The notes below the pieces were generated by a model. It was not told the DNA's origin. It did no database searches and saw nothing but the letters and a program-made list of their open reading frames with translations. A stretch of DNA of 64,000 nt from NCBI GenBank assembly GCA_025766275.1, contig JAFKAC010000011.1, positions 62,001 to 126,000 of the forward strand, read 5' to 3'. Shown piece after piece: positions 21,918 to 34,768 of the stretch (its first letter is position 1; each line of letters opens with the position of its first letter). The translations under genes and the position numbers were made by a program. The DNA comes from Lactarius indigo. Its lineage: Eukaryota > Basidiomycota > Agaricomycetes > Russulales > Russulaceae.

Positions 21918-24900
21918 CTCAACGCTTGAACCCGGCGGCCTGGGCTAGAGCTCTTAAACTTAGCATGTATACTAGCAGATTCCGATTGATGCGAATTCCA
22001 GTTCTTTTCAAATCTGCACATGCGATGGCCGAACAAAATGTTCTAATCGACTCAGGAGCAACGGACAATTTCATAAGTACCAACCTCCTAAAAAGACTTA
22101 AAATTGCCTGGTTACCCACAGAACAACCCATCAAAATATGGAATGTGGACGGAACCCACAATCAAGGGGGAGAAATCACCTCCTTTACAGATCTAACCAT
22201 TCAAACTGGAGACAAGGTTCAAAATCTCTGATTCCTCATCACTGACCTAGGGAATAACAAAGTCATCCTCAGATATCCCTGGTTCACAGCTTTTGAACCA
22301 AAGTTCCACTGGCAAGATGCCACTCTCGATGAAGAGTTCCAACCAGTTGTGATTACCAGCCTTCATTTGTCGGACAAAGCCATGCCTATGGAATCTACCA
22401 TTAAGGCATTGGAGATGTACCAACTCAACGAATTAGCCTGGGAACAGCTGGAACAGGAAGACAACCTGTACATCCAATTACAAAAGATGACCACCGCCTT
22501 GGAATTAGCCCAACAAGAAGCGGCAAAGAAACCCCAAAAGACATTCGAAGAGATGGTCCCCAAAGAATATTGGAGACATCAGAAGGTCTTTAGCAAAGAA
22601 GCATCGCAATGATTTCCCCCATCCAGACCATGGGATCATGCCATTGACCTAATCCCCGAAGCTCCTAAAACAATGGATTGCAAAGTATACCCATTGACAA
22701 TCCCAGAAACCGAAAAACTCTTGGAATTAGTCACCAAACACCTAGAAAAACAATATATCCAACCATCAAAGTCACCCTACACATCCCCATTCTTCTTTAT
22801 CAAGAAGAAGGATGGGAAACTACACCCTGTACAGGACTACCGACGTCTCAATGATGTCACTGTAAAAAATCACTCCCCACTCCCCCTTATCCCCAAGCTC
22901 ATTGACCAAATTCGAAACGCATGACTATATTTGAAATTGGACATACGATGGGGATATAACAACATGCGCATTAAAGAAGGGGATGAATGGAAAGTGGCAT
23001 TCAAAACCAATCAGGGGCTATTCAAACCAAGGGTGATGTTCTTTGGGTTGACAAACTCCCCTAGCACCTTTCAAACCATGATGGATACCATCTTTCGAGA
23101 GCTAGTATTAACCAGAGAAGTCATTGTATACATGGATGATATCCTAATAACAATGCTGGATAACCTAGAACATCATAGACACGTACTCCACCAAGTGCTG
23201 GATCTCTGTGACAAGCATGATCTTTATATCAAGCCAGAGAAATGCGTATTCAAAGTCTACGAGGTGGAATATCTGGGGCTCATCATTGGGCATGGCAAAC
23301 TACGCATGGACCCTATCAAGGTTCAAGGGGTACAGGATTGGAAAGCGCCAACATCGCTCAAAGAAGTACGGGCCTTTTTGGGATTTTGCAATTTTTACAG
23401 ACACTTCATATGGGGATTCTCAACCATTGCAAGACTGCTGCACAATCTTACAAAAAAGGACATGCCTTGGGATTGGACCAAGGTGAGGCAGAAAGCATTC
23501 AACACCATCAAAGATCGTATCAGTACTGAACCTGTACTGCTCTTTCCCCAGTTGGACCAACCCTTTGAAATCGAGGTAGACACTTCCAGCTACGCCCTGG
23601 GAGCTGTATTAAACCAAAAAGGGGAAGATCAGAAGCTCCATCCAGTTGCATTCTACTCCAAATCCCTTACAGAAGCCGAATGAAACTATGACATTTACAA
23701 CTGCGAATTACTTGCAATTGTCAAAGCATTACGAACATGGCGCACGTACCTCATAGGATCTCCCCACCTTATAATCATACACACCGACCATGCCAACCTT
23801 CAGTACTGGAAGGAACCATGAAAAATAAACCGAAGAGTAGCCCAAGAATTCCAGGAACTCTCAGAATACAAATTTGTGCTCAAACATATCCCTGGCACAA
23901 AAAATACACAAGCCGATTTGCTATCTAGGTGCCCCAATTACAACGACGGCACCACAGATAACGACCACGTTACTGTTCTACTGGACAATATATTCCTCAA
24001 AGTTACCCAAACGACCATGCATGACATGGACATATGGACCCAAATCGCGCAAAATATGGATGAAGTGACGCTCCTTCCATGGATCGAACCCCATAACCTA
24101 AAGAAACACAATGGATTATGGTGGAAAGGCGACGCTCTTGTTGTTGTGGGAAACAATGACCTTAAGCAGGGGGTAATCACCTTTTTCCACGATACCCCAA
24201 GCACAGGACATCCAGGAATTGCAAACGCCCTAGAACTAGTACAATGTGACTTTTGGTGGCCCAACATGCGAAAAGATGTGGAAGCCTATGTCAAAGGATG
24301 CACCACATGCCAAAGCAACAAAATTAACCCCCACTGACAGAAACCACACCTATTCCCCATCACAACTGATCCATCAGCCGAACCCTTTGAAGTGGTGGCC
24401 ATGGACTTCATAGTCAAACTCCCCACATTGAATGGCTTTGATTCAATTCTCACCATCACTGACCACAACTGCTCAAAAGCGGCCATATTCATTCCCTGTA
24501 ACGAAACCATAATGTTGGAAGGGGTGGCCAAACTCTATCTCCAACATGTGTACCCCCATTATGGTTTACCCAGAAAAATCATATCCAATTGAGACCCCAG
24601 ATTTGCATCAACGTTCATGAGGCAACTATGCAATACCCTGGGAATACATCAAAACATATCATTGGCATATCACCCCCAAACTGATGGTCAATCGGAATGC
24701 ACCAACCAATGGCTAGAACAGTATTTATGCCACTGGTGCAATGTAAGACAAGACAATTGGGTGGAAGTCTTACCTATGGCGCAGTTCACACACAATTTGT
24801 GGACAAATGCCATGACCAAACACTCCCCATTCTCACTCCTTATGGGATGGGAACCTCAAACCACATGGAATCCCAAACCATCAAGCTGTCCAGCGGTGGA

Positions 24901-25459
24901 TAGGCGGTTAGAGGACTTACTAATCCTCAGACAACATGCCCAGGATAGTATCAAACACGCACAACGCCTTATGGTGCAATGGGGCAAAATGGGATTCACA
25001 CCTTATCAACGAGGAGATCACGTATGGCTAGAGGGAATGAATCTCCAAACCTTCTACCCCACAAGCAAACTCGCCCCCAAAAGATATGGACCCTTCAAGA
25101 TAACAAAGGTTCTATCAGACGTTTCCTATGAACTTGAACTTCCAACATCATGGAAGATTCACCCCATGTTCCATGCAAACCTTCTCACACTGTATAAGGA
25201 GATGGAGATGCATGGCACAAACTTTACCTGACTTCTGCCTGACCTTATCGATGGAGAAGAGGAGTACGAAGTGGAGCGAATCGAAGACACTCAGGCACAA
25301 GGACGAGGGCGCAAACTCCATTTCCTAGTAAAGTGGAAGGGATTCCCCATGAGTGACAACACCTGGAAACCAGCAACCAACCTAACACATGTGCAAGGTG
25401 CAATCCAAGACTATTACCAGTCACACCCATCCGCCACTGAGGCTGGACGAAAGGCATAA
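21918..25459 (+). pseudogene. pol: TyC pol: protease to chromodomain, eight TGA stops, no frameshift
   Basis: Single frame, -1 to gag, to TAA 25457-25459. Protease (LIDSGATDNF), reverse transcriptase (VQDYRRLND, FGLTNSPSTFQ, VYMDDILI), RNase H (VDTSSYALGAVL, HTDHANLQYW), integrase HHCC (DTPSTGHPG to CTTCQ) and core (AMDFIVKL, HPQTDGQSECTNQW), chromodomain (YEVERIED, LVKWKGFPMSDNTW). Premature TGA near 22230, 22610, 22922, 23681, 23819, 24335, 24590 and 25229, each at a site where TyB or the motif has Arg. The second integrase Asp lies beside one of these (IISN then TGA) and is Asn. No indel in 3.5 kb, which is unusual for a relic. Confidence 0.93.
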
Positions 25460-25501
25460 AAAGAGAACACCCCTAACTTAACCTTTCAGCAACACAATGC
25501 A

Positions 25502-27007
25502 ATGACCAATACCCCAGTTTCCGACACAACCCTCATCAACGTCCTTGACGTTGACCCCCGACTTACAGCTCTCTTCAATGGAGAGACCATCACCATCACC
25601 AACCTCTCATTCACCATCCCTGGTATCCCCCAATTGTCACCACCACCACCATCCACCAGTTCCCCTTGATCCACCATAACCATCGACCCCGTACCCATTA
25701 TCCCCCGCTCCCCTGAATGAGAACCAGGAGAGCTCACACCATCCACACCTGAAGAAGGCCAATACTCACCCACTCCCCCACCTTGCCAAAACCCCACTCC
25801 TCCACCTGAACCACCTATACCATCACCACCATCATCAACACCCTCTATGCCGCCCCCTCCACTAGAAACCCTGCCTACTCCACTCACCCCTGTCCGAGTC
25901 CACACCCCCATCAACTACAACCGACCAGACACCCCTGCTGAGGACACCGACGACCCAGGAGCCCCCTTCTTCCCGAACACTCCAGGCTTGCAGAAATACT
26001 ATCCCTTACAGATCCCACTACCTGAGGGTGGATTCAATATTGCGAAGTATATCTACTATCACAAAGGATTCACCGAGGTAGTGGGGGTAATGGGAGCTGG
26101 GCAACCACACTATGGTGAAACAGTCTACCTGTCCACCCTCTGCCCCAATGTCTCGGCACCTCCTTTCACCGCTGAACAACTCCAGTTCTTTGACCCTAAC
26201 AACATCCGTGCCTGTGTGCTCGACAAGACCCTAATCGAGCTCAACTCTCCACAACTCACTGCTGAGGTGACTCGTTTATGCACAGGACTAGCAGCCATGA
26301 AGGAACTAGATGAAAAGCATGAAAGGCTAGAGGAAGACGCTTGGAAACTCAGGGCAGAGCGCCTCACGGTAGACCTTATGCTGGCTAGCACCAAAAGATG
26401 TCTACAATATGCAGGAGCCCTTACCACCATCGCCAATGAGTATGCGCAACTCACAGCACTTCCTGCCCCACTACACCACTCCCAATATGCCATCCCCTTC
26501 TCTCCCAGATGTGGTGGGCCCGTCGAATTTCCTCGACTTGCTGACAAGCCTTGCCAGCAACAATGCTACCACTGTAACAGTCCTCACCACTTAGTACACG
26601 ACTGCCCCACGAGGCCGAGGCCGGCCTGTTGACACTGCCAAAGCCAAGAGCATCAGTCCTACTGATGCATATTCCGTTGCACAGAGATGGTGACTGAAGT
26701 GATCACCACCCAGCAGGCAGAAGAGCAGATACGTCGGGAAATGTTGCCCAATGCTACCACATCCTTCACCGTACCCTCTCCGCCAACCACTGCAACCACC
26801 ACTCAAGGGCGATGGTGTGGACGATGCTTCCAGACCGATGCCAATCATAATGAGATCCGATGCCCACAATATGAGATGTGTCACAAGTGTGGAGCTTGAG
26901 GACCCCTCTTCTTCCTCCACACTCACTACTGCCCTACAGATGTGGCAGGGTGGCTGGAGAACGACTTGGACGCAGATATCTATGACCTCGTAGACCCTGA
27001 GTCCTGA
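25502..27007 (+). pseudogene. TyC ORF3: accessory protein with zinc knuckles
   Basis: ATG 25502, 42 bases after the pol TAA and in the pol frame, running to TGA 27005-27007 (about 500 codons) with five internal TGA. Same layout as TyB ORF3: Pro-rich linker (TPSTPEEGQYSPTPPP), globular block (YYPLQIPLPEGG, FTEVVGVMGAGQPHYGE), coiled coil (LCTGLAAMKELDEKHERLEE), knuckle CYHCNSPHHLVHDC, a second whose first Cys is followed by TGA, then CGRC and CHKC motifs and a conserved tail (DLDADIYDLVDPES). Conservation with TyB across divergent nucleotides indicates past selection. A TGA after CHKCG is present in both copies. Confidence 0.85.
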
Positions 27008-27041
27008 AGTCGAGGCATCTTCAGACCAAAATGGGGGGTAA

Positions 27042-27625
27042 TGTTATGATTTTCACTTGGACTTGTTCTTTCTTTACTTCACCATCCCTTCCTGATACTC
27101 TACGAGCCCTGTACGATTACGCAGACTTTACGATTATCTGGTTCCTATCACACACCCTGCTTATCAATGATCTCCTTTGATAAAGCTTGACATGTGCTAG
27201 TTTCCGTCTTATCTTCACTCATGCGCGACCCTGTGTGATTCTCCCTTGTTCCCATTATGCCTATGCTTTGTTCTCTTTATGTCTTTTCCTTTATCCCTTT
27301 ATTGAGCGATGGCACCATCTATTTGCAGGAGCCACACAGTTCAAACTGTATCTAAACCTAGTCTTACCTAGCTTGTATGGTAGACTAGACTTCTTGTGTA
27401 ATACTACACTCGTCTAAGATGGAGTGCCTCTGTGCAATCCTTTGTCTTGTGACCCTTGTCCCTTTGCTAGGTCTTCACACCTTAGCCTTCCTCTACAATC
27501 CAAGTGACTCGTGTCCTTGTGATCCTTGTGCATCATTCCACTGAAGTCAGGCCATTGAGCTTGCACTACTGCGAACTGACTGACTTGGTACAGGTTGTAC
27601 CTAATGCCCCTGTAGTGGCATTATA
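27042..27625 (+). repeat. TyC 3' LTR (584 bases)
   Basis: Preceded by the purine tract ATGGGGGGTAA. Ends GCATTATA instead of GTTACA, a C-to-T change in the terminal ACA. Followed by GGAAG. Confidence 0.95.
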
Positions 27626-28872
27626 GGAAGACTATCCTTGAGAGGGCTATGGGAGACCTGTATGCACTTAGGCCTCCAAATACTGGCTTTGATAAAAAGG
27701 AGGCTAAAAGGGTATGTGCATTGTGCATTGAGAGTTAATCCATGTAAAGGCTCACTGATACATATGGCTCCAGAAAATCAGAACCTGGTTTTACAATCAC
27801 TATTCCTGTCCTCATTGTCAACTTATCAAGTTTACTTGGAAGTGGTCAGCCCAGAATGCATTCTACCATGAGAACAAGGAAGAGATTATGGAACTTGCAC
27901 AGAGGATTTCCAGTGGTGTTCCTGGATCTCAGGCATTCTTAGGAGCTCTCCAGGATGCAACAACAATGCTTTGGAAACAGCTAACTACAGAGGAACAAGA
28001 ACCATATGTCGAACTTGCGAAGGAGTGGTCAGAGGACAGACCCCCAAGGGATATCCAAGCCAAGTGAGTTTCCACCCATGTATTCATGATCCACACACAT
28101 AATACACCTTGTTAGAATGGCTCAAGCAGCTTTCCATGGCTGGATAGTTAGGGACTTCCAAACACAGCTATTCAAGACATGTGGAATGCGCTCAATTGTT
28201 CTGGTGGCTTATGCAGACAAGGACAGAAACCCAAGAGTTTCAATGTAAGTCTTCCTAAGATGTATCCAGCTGCAGCACTACCTTTACATTGCCACATATT
28301 TGTAGGGATGACTGGAACAGGGTTCTGGATGATGGAATGTCCTTTTTGGACTTCTGCCCAGACTGGAGAAATGCCATGGTCTGGCAGGAGTGGATGAAAT
28401 ACAGCCGGAAGTGCTTTGGACCTGGTTTGTCACATTTCCACACATCCATCAACATTATCTCATATTCATAGTATAGAGCATGACCAAGTTATCCCTGTGG
28501 AACATTCAAAGACACTGAAGAACAAAGTGAAGATTGTTGTGGATTCAGATGGGGAACCTGAAATTCCTTCCATTACCCTAGATGATGGCTATTCAGCAAA
28601 GGTTGTTCAGTCAGCTCTTAGGGATTATTGTAATGCTCATATCAGTGAGTTAAGGATATTCCCTTTACAGTTCTATGATAACACATATGAGTTAGGATTC
28701 ATCTCTGGTAGGAAGAAAGCAACTATCCCTTAGAGCAAAGTCTGCAGTGATCCAGCTGCATGGATTGAGGAGGAATGCTTCCCAACTGGATTTCCATGGG
28801 TGGATCCATCAAAGCTCCATATAGTTCAGGTGTTCAGGCTGCTAGACCACTGGAGGCAACGTGAGATAGAAG

Positions 28873-29503
28873 TGTTGATAAGTGACCCTTGCACACTTAG
28901 CAGCTCGTACGGATCAGACTTGCAGCACAGACTGCTTTAGATTAGATATACAGGACTTGTAGATTAGATACTATTTTGATCTGTACAATCTGGACTTATC
29001 ATTGCATCACATATGACATCACTGTACTTCTAATGACATCATACATCTGGACTCTGCGTTGTATAACACCTTTGTACTTTCCTTTGTTCTTTACTTGGTG
29101 TTATCTTTATTATGATGTCAGTATGATATCATCTAGTTCTGGACTCTTCTTGTTCTCCTCTCCCTTGTTCTCAAAGCGTTCACTCTTTTGTCCCTTTGTA
29201 GAACAATAGCACCTTTGTATTCTGTGACTAGCGTTACTTGCGTTGTACTACTGTCACCCTCTGTAGGAGTATAAGTAGAGTACTATGTACGCTCCTGGTC
29301 CACATCAGTTCTCAACTGCTTGTGTGCCAGGTAAGCTTCCTTCTCTCCAATGTAACATTATCAGTTCTCAACTGCTTGTGTGCCAGACAACCTCTCTTGC
29401 TTTCACTTGCTTGACACCCTGTGCTGCTTCTCAGTCACCTTCTATATCTCACCACAGTCTTATTTGTCCACTGTGAGTATAGTCCTTATGTGTCTGTTCA
29501 TCA
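28873..29503 (+). repeat. Solo LTR-G3 (631 bases) in gY
   Basis: TGTTGATAAG...TGTTCATCA with duplication AGAAG at 28868-28872 and 29504-29508. Contains AGTATAAGTAGAG (29267-29279), the TATA-like word into which CopH jumped in LTR-G1, and the duplicated TCAGTTCTCAACTGCTTGTG word with GTAAGC after the first copy. Confidence 0.95.
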
Positions 29504-29552
29504 AGAAGGATTAATTCCATTGATCTGGAACTCATCCTGTGAGCTACTTACT

Positions 29553-30005
29553 TGTAACGCTGTCATGACATTAGCTTGACTTGAGCTTGGGCAAAGGTGA
29601 CTTGACTTAGCTAAGCACGCCAGAGGTGTATGGCACAAAGGCAATCCTAGATGTTCGAAGACACTAGGTTAACTTGCGGCACTCTTGACAGAGGCAAAGG
29701 CAATTAAAGAGGCAAAGATTGGAGCAGAAAGTGACAATTGAAGAAGACCAAGATGGTGTATCTTGGTCTTCACTATCCACGTTAAATACAGATTGAGCAG
29801 GCTTTCAAGCGCTGCTATGAGTCACAGTAAAGTAGCGTCCAGCGTATCACAGAAACAACACAAACCCTAATACTACTAGTACTAGTACTAGGATCGAGTC
29901 AGTCTGTAAAGCCTACCCCATATCGTAAACCCCGAGTCCATGACTAATATACCTTACAGCCATAGTCATCACCAGTACAGTAAGGGTCCAAGTCAAAACA
30001 TAACA
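29553..30005 (-). repeat. TyE 3' LTR (453 bases)
   Basis: Plus-strand TGTAACGCTG...AACATAACA. Holds the perfect inverted repeat GAAGACCAAGAT/ATCTTGGTCTTC around a five-base loop near 29741-29770. Confidence 0.93.
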
Positions 30006-30035
30006 GCACCCCCTTTTCAGTGTGAGACTCCTGAC

Positions 30036-31191
30036 TCACTGAAAGTCATGTGCTGGCCAAGTGGCCTGCTTGTCACTAATCTTCTCAAATACATTGGCTC
30101 TCTCCAACTGGTAGATGCAGTCCTTCTTGTCATCCTTTGCCGAGAGCCGCATTGCCTGGAGTTGACAAATGCAAGCCACAAGCCGTTCTTCTTTGTACGT
30201 GGCTGCTCAATACTGCATCACCTCCGCCATGAGGGACTTGTCCCCGATACGGTGAAGGGCGCGGTCAGTGATCTTGTCAGAGGCAAGGATGACGAGATCC
30301 TTGTGGGCAATGTGGGCACGTCCCACAGCCGACAGCATCAGATGGGCATAAAAGGGTTTGCTGTAAAGGTGGGGGGGAACCTGGGATGACGCCTAAGATG
30401 AATGGATTTGCACCTCTGACGATCTGCATGTGACTCACATTCCTCCCTACTCCATCGGGTCTGGTGATTGGGAAGTGAATGTAATGGGGTTGTCGATTTG
30501 CCCTGAACCCTTCAGGCACAAGGACCTGCACGGGGTCATCATCAGGTGAGATGGGGGTGTGAAATGCGATGCCGGGCAGTCACACACGTCCTCAAGACAT
30601 GGGGGTTCTGTCAGTGTGAACGAGCCAGGGGGTGATTCAGGAATTAGTAGGGTGGCTGTGTGTTCGAAGGAGGGGGTGTCTGACTGGGTAGTAATCTCCG
30701 TCCTCAATGTCAGCTTCGTCCGGCAGTGCTGCCTGCACTGCTGCAACTTGCTCAACCTCTTCTGTGCTAAGCACAACTGTTCATTGGCCCACTCCTTCAC
30801 CACTCTCTGCCATCCCTCCACTGCTTCTAACTCCTGTAGGGTCTTCAAGGGGGCATTTGGCAGGGAAAATTCCCCACACACTGATGAGGTTGTCACCTGG
30901 GGGGATGATGGCGACGGGTTCTTGATTGCCATTGTCATCTTGGAAGATGTGAGTGATGGCATGCTGCTGCTTGTCGTCGGGCTGCTGTGTCAGGTTGGGG
31001 AACCTCTGTAGGACTGCAGCCCATTCTTGAGTGGTGATATGCCCTGTTCACAGGTCTGCAGGTGTGTACGGAGTGAGCTGGACTGCTGGAACCACGGTTT
31101 CTTCACCGTCTTCAAGGATGTTGGTGGTGTCTTGTGTGACTTGGTCAAGGAGGATTGCTGTGGTGACATGTCTGAGGGGAGAAGTGGGCAT
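30036..31191 (-). pseudogene. TyE ORF3
   Basis: Begins at the ATG 31191-31189 (MPTSPLRHVTTAILLDQ), which here lies in the same open frame as the chromodomain, so fusion to pol is possible. Several TGA codons and at least one frame change follow (31048, about 30800, 30600). Recognisable blocks: LQRFPN, YYPVRHPLLRTHSHPT, the globular block YIHFPITRPDG...IVRGANPFILGVIPG, and a C-terminal helix (TYKEERL, KKDCIYQLERANVFEKI) ending TGA 30038-30036. Same protein family as ORF3 of TyF and TyJ and, more distantly, of TyB/TyC, but no zinc knuckles were found in this copy. Confidence 0.72.
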
Positions 31192-34100
31192 AGAGATGAA
31201 GGAGGTTCGGATGTGGGAGGAATGCTCTTCTTCGTCATTTGTGGGCTCGGTTTTAAGACATCTGGCGGTGGTCCAGCCCACTTGATACACCTTTATTGCT
31301 TCTGGAGCAAATACATCGTCCTTATCGACCCACTGGTTCTCTGAGTCTGGATAGCCCTTCCATTTGATGAGATACTGGAGCCTCTTGCCTTGGCCGAAAT
31401 GCTGAGAGTCTAGGACTGCCTCAACTTCATATTCTTCTTTGCCTTCTACAAGATCTGGTGGTGGATGTGAGAAATTCTCACCATGAAATTGGGTTGTCTT
31501 GTAGGGTGTGAGAAGATCAATGTGGAATACTGGGTGGATGCTCCACTGCATGGGAAGTTTGAAACAATAGTTGTAAGGGGACATCACCTGGACAACCTTA
31601 AATGGTCCATGGCGTCGCACTGCTAATTTTGTCATAGGTTGATTGGTTCAAAGGTGCTTCCCTTCTAGCCATACTTGATCTCCAACATTATAGCGTGGGG
31701 TGTCCTTATACTTGATCCAGCTATTTTGTGCCTTTTTGATAAGGTCTTGCGCCGTTTGTCATGCTTCTTTTAGCTGTGTAAGCCTTGTGATAATGTTAGG
31801 AATAGGAGAGGGCTTATCCGTCCAATCAGCTGTGGGGTCATATCCCATCAGAAGCATGAATGGTGATTGCTTCATGTGTTCATGAGGCCAATTGTTGTGA
31901 GCGAATTCTGCTATAGGAAGGTATGCCGCCCAGTTATCTTGATGCTTGTTAGCCCAGAAGTGTAGATACTGTTCTAGCCACTGGTTGGTGCGTTCAGATT
32001 GTCCATCCATTCGTGGATGATAGGCTGTGGAGATATTCTGTTTGATCCCCAAAATTTGGCATACTTCTTGTGTGAATTTGGATGTGAAGCGGGGGTCATG
32101 ATCACTGATGATTTTGTGCGGTAATCCAAATTGCTTGAACACATGATTTACGTACAGTATCGCCATTCCCTCTGCTGTGATCTCTTCGTTGCAGGGGACA
32201 AAGATGGACACCTTGCTGCAGTTGTGGTCTGTGATGGTCAGAATACTGTTGCAGCCCTGGGATGGGGGGAGTTTTGTAATGAAGTCCAATGCTATAGTGT
32301 GGAATGGTGGTGCATCCGTCATGGGTGTGATAGGGTGTAATGGTGCACAGGTTGGCCTGGTGTTGAGTTTCGCTGGCAGTCTGTGCATCCAGTGACGTAC
32401 TCATATACATCGCAGTGAAGACTGGGCCACCAATAATGTCTTTCTACAATTCGCTGTGTCCAACTAATCCCTGGGTGCCCATGCACCGGGGGGTCATGGT
32501 GGTCCTGGATGATGGTTCAATACATGGACATTGGTCTGGTGACCACCAATCATCTGTCCTTGTACCATTCCCCATCTATTTTCTTGAGCTGGTGGGCATC
32601 GACCCATGGTTTGAGGATTTTCGGGTCTTGTCGCCTCCTTGGTGGTTGTAACATGGGATGTGTGTTTGTGGTGCGTGCCGTGTTAGCGGCTCTTATGAAT
32701 ACTTCAGGGGGGAGAATGACAACACCTTGGTTATCCTCCTCTCCTTGGTTGTAGTCTGGTCATCTGGATAGTGCATCTGCTCTTCCGTTGTTCTTCCCCT
32801 TTATGTGGTGGATTTTGAAGTTGTATTCCATCAGCTCCAGGACCTCCCGAGCCACCCTCCTGCTGATCTTTTGCGGCGTCTTCCAATACTGCAGGTTGAG
32901 GTGGTCTGAGAATATCTTGATTTTGTGTGGAGAGCCTGCGAGGAGGGGTCTCCAGTGGTGGAGGGCTTTTACAACAGCCAAGAGCTCTAGATCATAGATG
33001 TTGTAGTTACACTCAGCTTCACTCAGCATCACTGAGTAGTATCCTATAGGGTGCTTCTGCCTGTCACTTTTCTTCTGAAGGAGGATGGCACCCACCGTGT
33101 AGCCGGAGGCGTCTACTTCTAGTTCAAATTGATCTTGTAAGTGGGGATGTGCCAGTACTGGTTCTTCTGTGACGAGTTGCTTGAGCTTCTTGAACGCCTT
33201 ATCTTCCTCGTCTGTCCATCACCATTCTGCGTCTTTTCTTGTTAGTTGATTCAGTGGCCATGCATGGGTTGTGAAACCTCAGATGAATAAGCGGTAAAAG
33301 TTGCAGAAGCCTAAAAAGGAGCATATGTCCCTGACTTTGGTTGGGGTTGGCCAATCTTTGATGCTGTGAACTTTTACTGGGTCCATGCATGTTACCCCCT
33401 TTTCAAGGATTACCCCCAGGTAATCCATCCAAGGTTGGTGGAAGAGGCATTTCTCAAGTTTAAAATACAGGTCGTGTTCTTGAGCCACGCGGAGAACGTC
33501 AGTCACTGCCGCAATATGGTTGGCGGAGGTGTGGCCCTCACATGTGGCAATACCAATGTCATCCATGTAGACCCGAATGACGGTACTGCATACCTCATGT
33601 TTTGCGATGGTGTTGCAGTAGATGTGGTTCATCATTGTTTGGAAGGTGGCTGGGGAATTGGTTAAGCCGAAGAACATGACTGTGGGTTCAAAGAGGCTGA
33701 ATTTCGTTTTAAATGCTGCCTTTTCTTGGTCCCTGTCTTGTATGCAAACATTGTTATACCCCCATCGAATATTGAGCTTGGTATAGATATGGGTGTTGCT
33801 GAGATCATAGATGAGATCCTGTATTAGAGGGAGGGGGTATTGGTTTCATATGGTATGTGAGTTGATAATGTGGTAGTCCTGTACAGGCCGCAGTTTTCCG
33901 TCCTTATTTTTAATGAAGAAGAAGGATGATGCGTACAGGGACATAGAGGGGCGTAAATATCCCTGTTTGAGCTTTTCGTCGAGGAATTCCTTCAACTTGC
34001 CCTCTTCTTCCTGCATGAGTGGGTATATTTTGCAGTCAATGGCCATTGGTGTACCCGGTTTGAATTCAATTGCATGGTCCCACGGCCTTGCTGGGGGGAA

Positions 34101-34768
34101 TCTTTGGGAGGCTTCTTCATCGAAGAGCTTCTGAAAAGGGGCATACACCTTTGGTAATTCCACTGGTGTTTCGTCCCTTTTTGCTTGGATCGCTAATTTG
34201 GTTGATGTTGTAGCCCTTACGTGGACCTCTTCTTCTTTGATTTTGTGTATGACAGCCTCTTTCTCTTGGTCAGTGAGGGCAGCTGTGATTATAGTCTGTC
34301 GGTTATGACTTTCCTGTGTACTAATGACCACCAGCATTACTTCCTCGTGTATTACCGGATCTCTCCAGTTAATAGTTGGTTCATAAGTTGCTAGCCATGG
34401 ATATCCTAGCACCATTTTTCGTTTCTGAGATCCGTGACTAGGAATCTCATGGTCCTGTGATATCCTTTAGCGTAGACGTTGAGATCGGTAAAATGTGTGA
34501 TGGGCCCAGCTTTGTTTTCAGTACTATCTATGTTCCAGATCTTCCTTTCCTGAGGGAGTGCCTGGGTACCAATCCCCATCTTCAGAATGAAGTTTGGGTG
34601 TATAAAATTGTCGGTGGCTCCAGAGTCCACTAATGCTTGTATATCAGCCATTCTGTAATTTGTGCGAATCAAAACTGGGATTCAAAGAGAACAAAAGCGA
34701 GTCATGATTACAGAATTACAGTTTAAAGCCCTCACCCAGGCCAATGGGTTCAGGCGCTCCGAAAACCC
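31048..34768 (-). pseudogene. pol: TyE pol: protease to chromodomain
   Basis: Entered by -1 slip at 34762-34768. Protease VDSGATDNF (34640s); a one-base loss near 34412; reverse transcriptase (VQDYHIIN, FGLTNSPATFQ, RVYMDDIGIA); RNase H (VDASGYTVGAIL, FSDHLNLQYW); integrase HHCC (GHPGI to CTDCQ); a second frame change near 32355; integrase core with all three acidic residues (ALDFITKL, IISDHDPRF, HPRMDGQSERTNQW); chromodomain YEVEAVLD...[14 protein letters not shown] ending about 31330. Stops are TGA (near 31653, 31757, 32547, 32758, 33218, 33280, 33844). Confidence 0.9.

Larger units (their letters stand above)
14326..21929 (+). pseudogene. gag: TyC gag, split by solo LTR-G1 and CopH
   Basis: Coding from about 14326 (GTG, no ATG at the head) to 15523, then 21475-21929 after the insert; the frame is restored on removing 15524-21474. 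The N-terminal block (ALWRNTPHDEGYYIYNP...WAYVAYSDLKHSWYSY) matches TyD/TyE/TyF gag. A Gly/Pro-rich hinge follows (14810-15010), then the capsid-like part (LPYSWVMTLLSYIRGPL...LWNTIETHFIQAY...DIDTYIAKFSNLANKAGY), then a knuckle CFRCRGQGHISRFC. Premature TGA near 14352, 14414 and 15013. The natural end is TGA 21927-21929, just after the frameshift site. Confidence 0.88.
13714..27625 (+). mobile_element. TyC: complete Ty3 chromovirus with nested insertions
   Basis: Both LTRs (584 bases each) and the 5-base target duplication GGAAG at 13709-13713 and 27626-27630 are present. Order: 5' LTR, primer site, gag (split by a solo LTR-G that contains CopH), pol in the -1 frame, ORF3, 3' LTR. Without the nested sequence it is about 7.97 kb. 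LTR differences (about 16) are all transitions as I read them. Every coding region carries TGA stops, so it is not autonomous. Confidence 0.95.
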
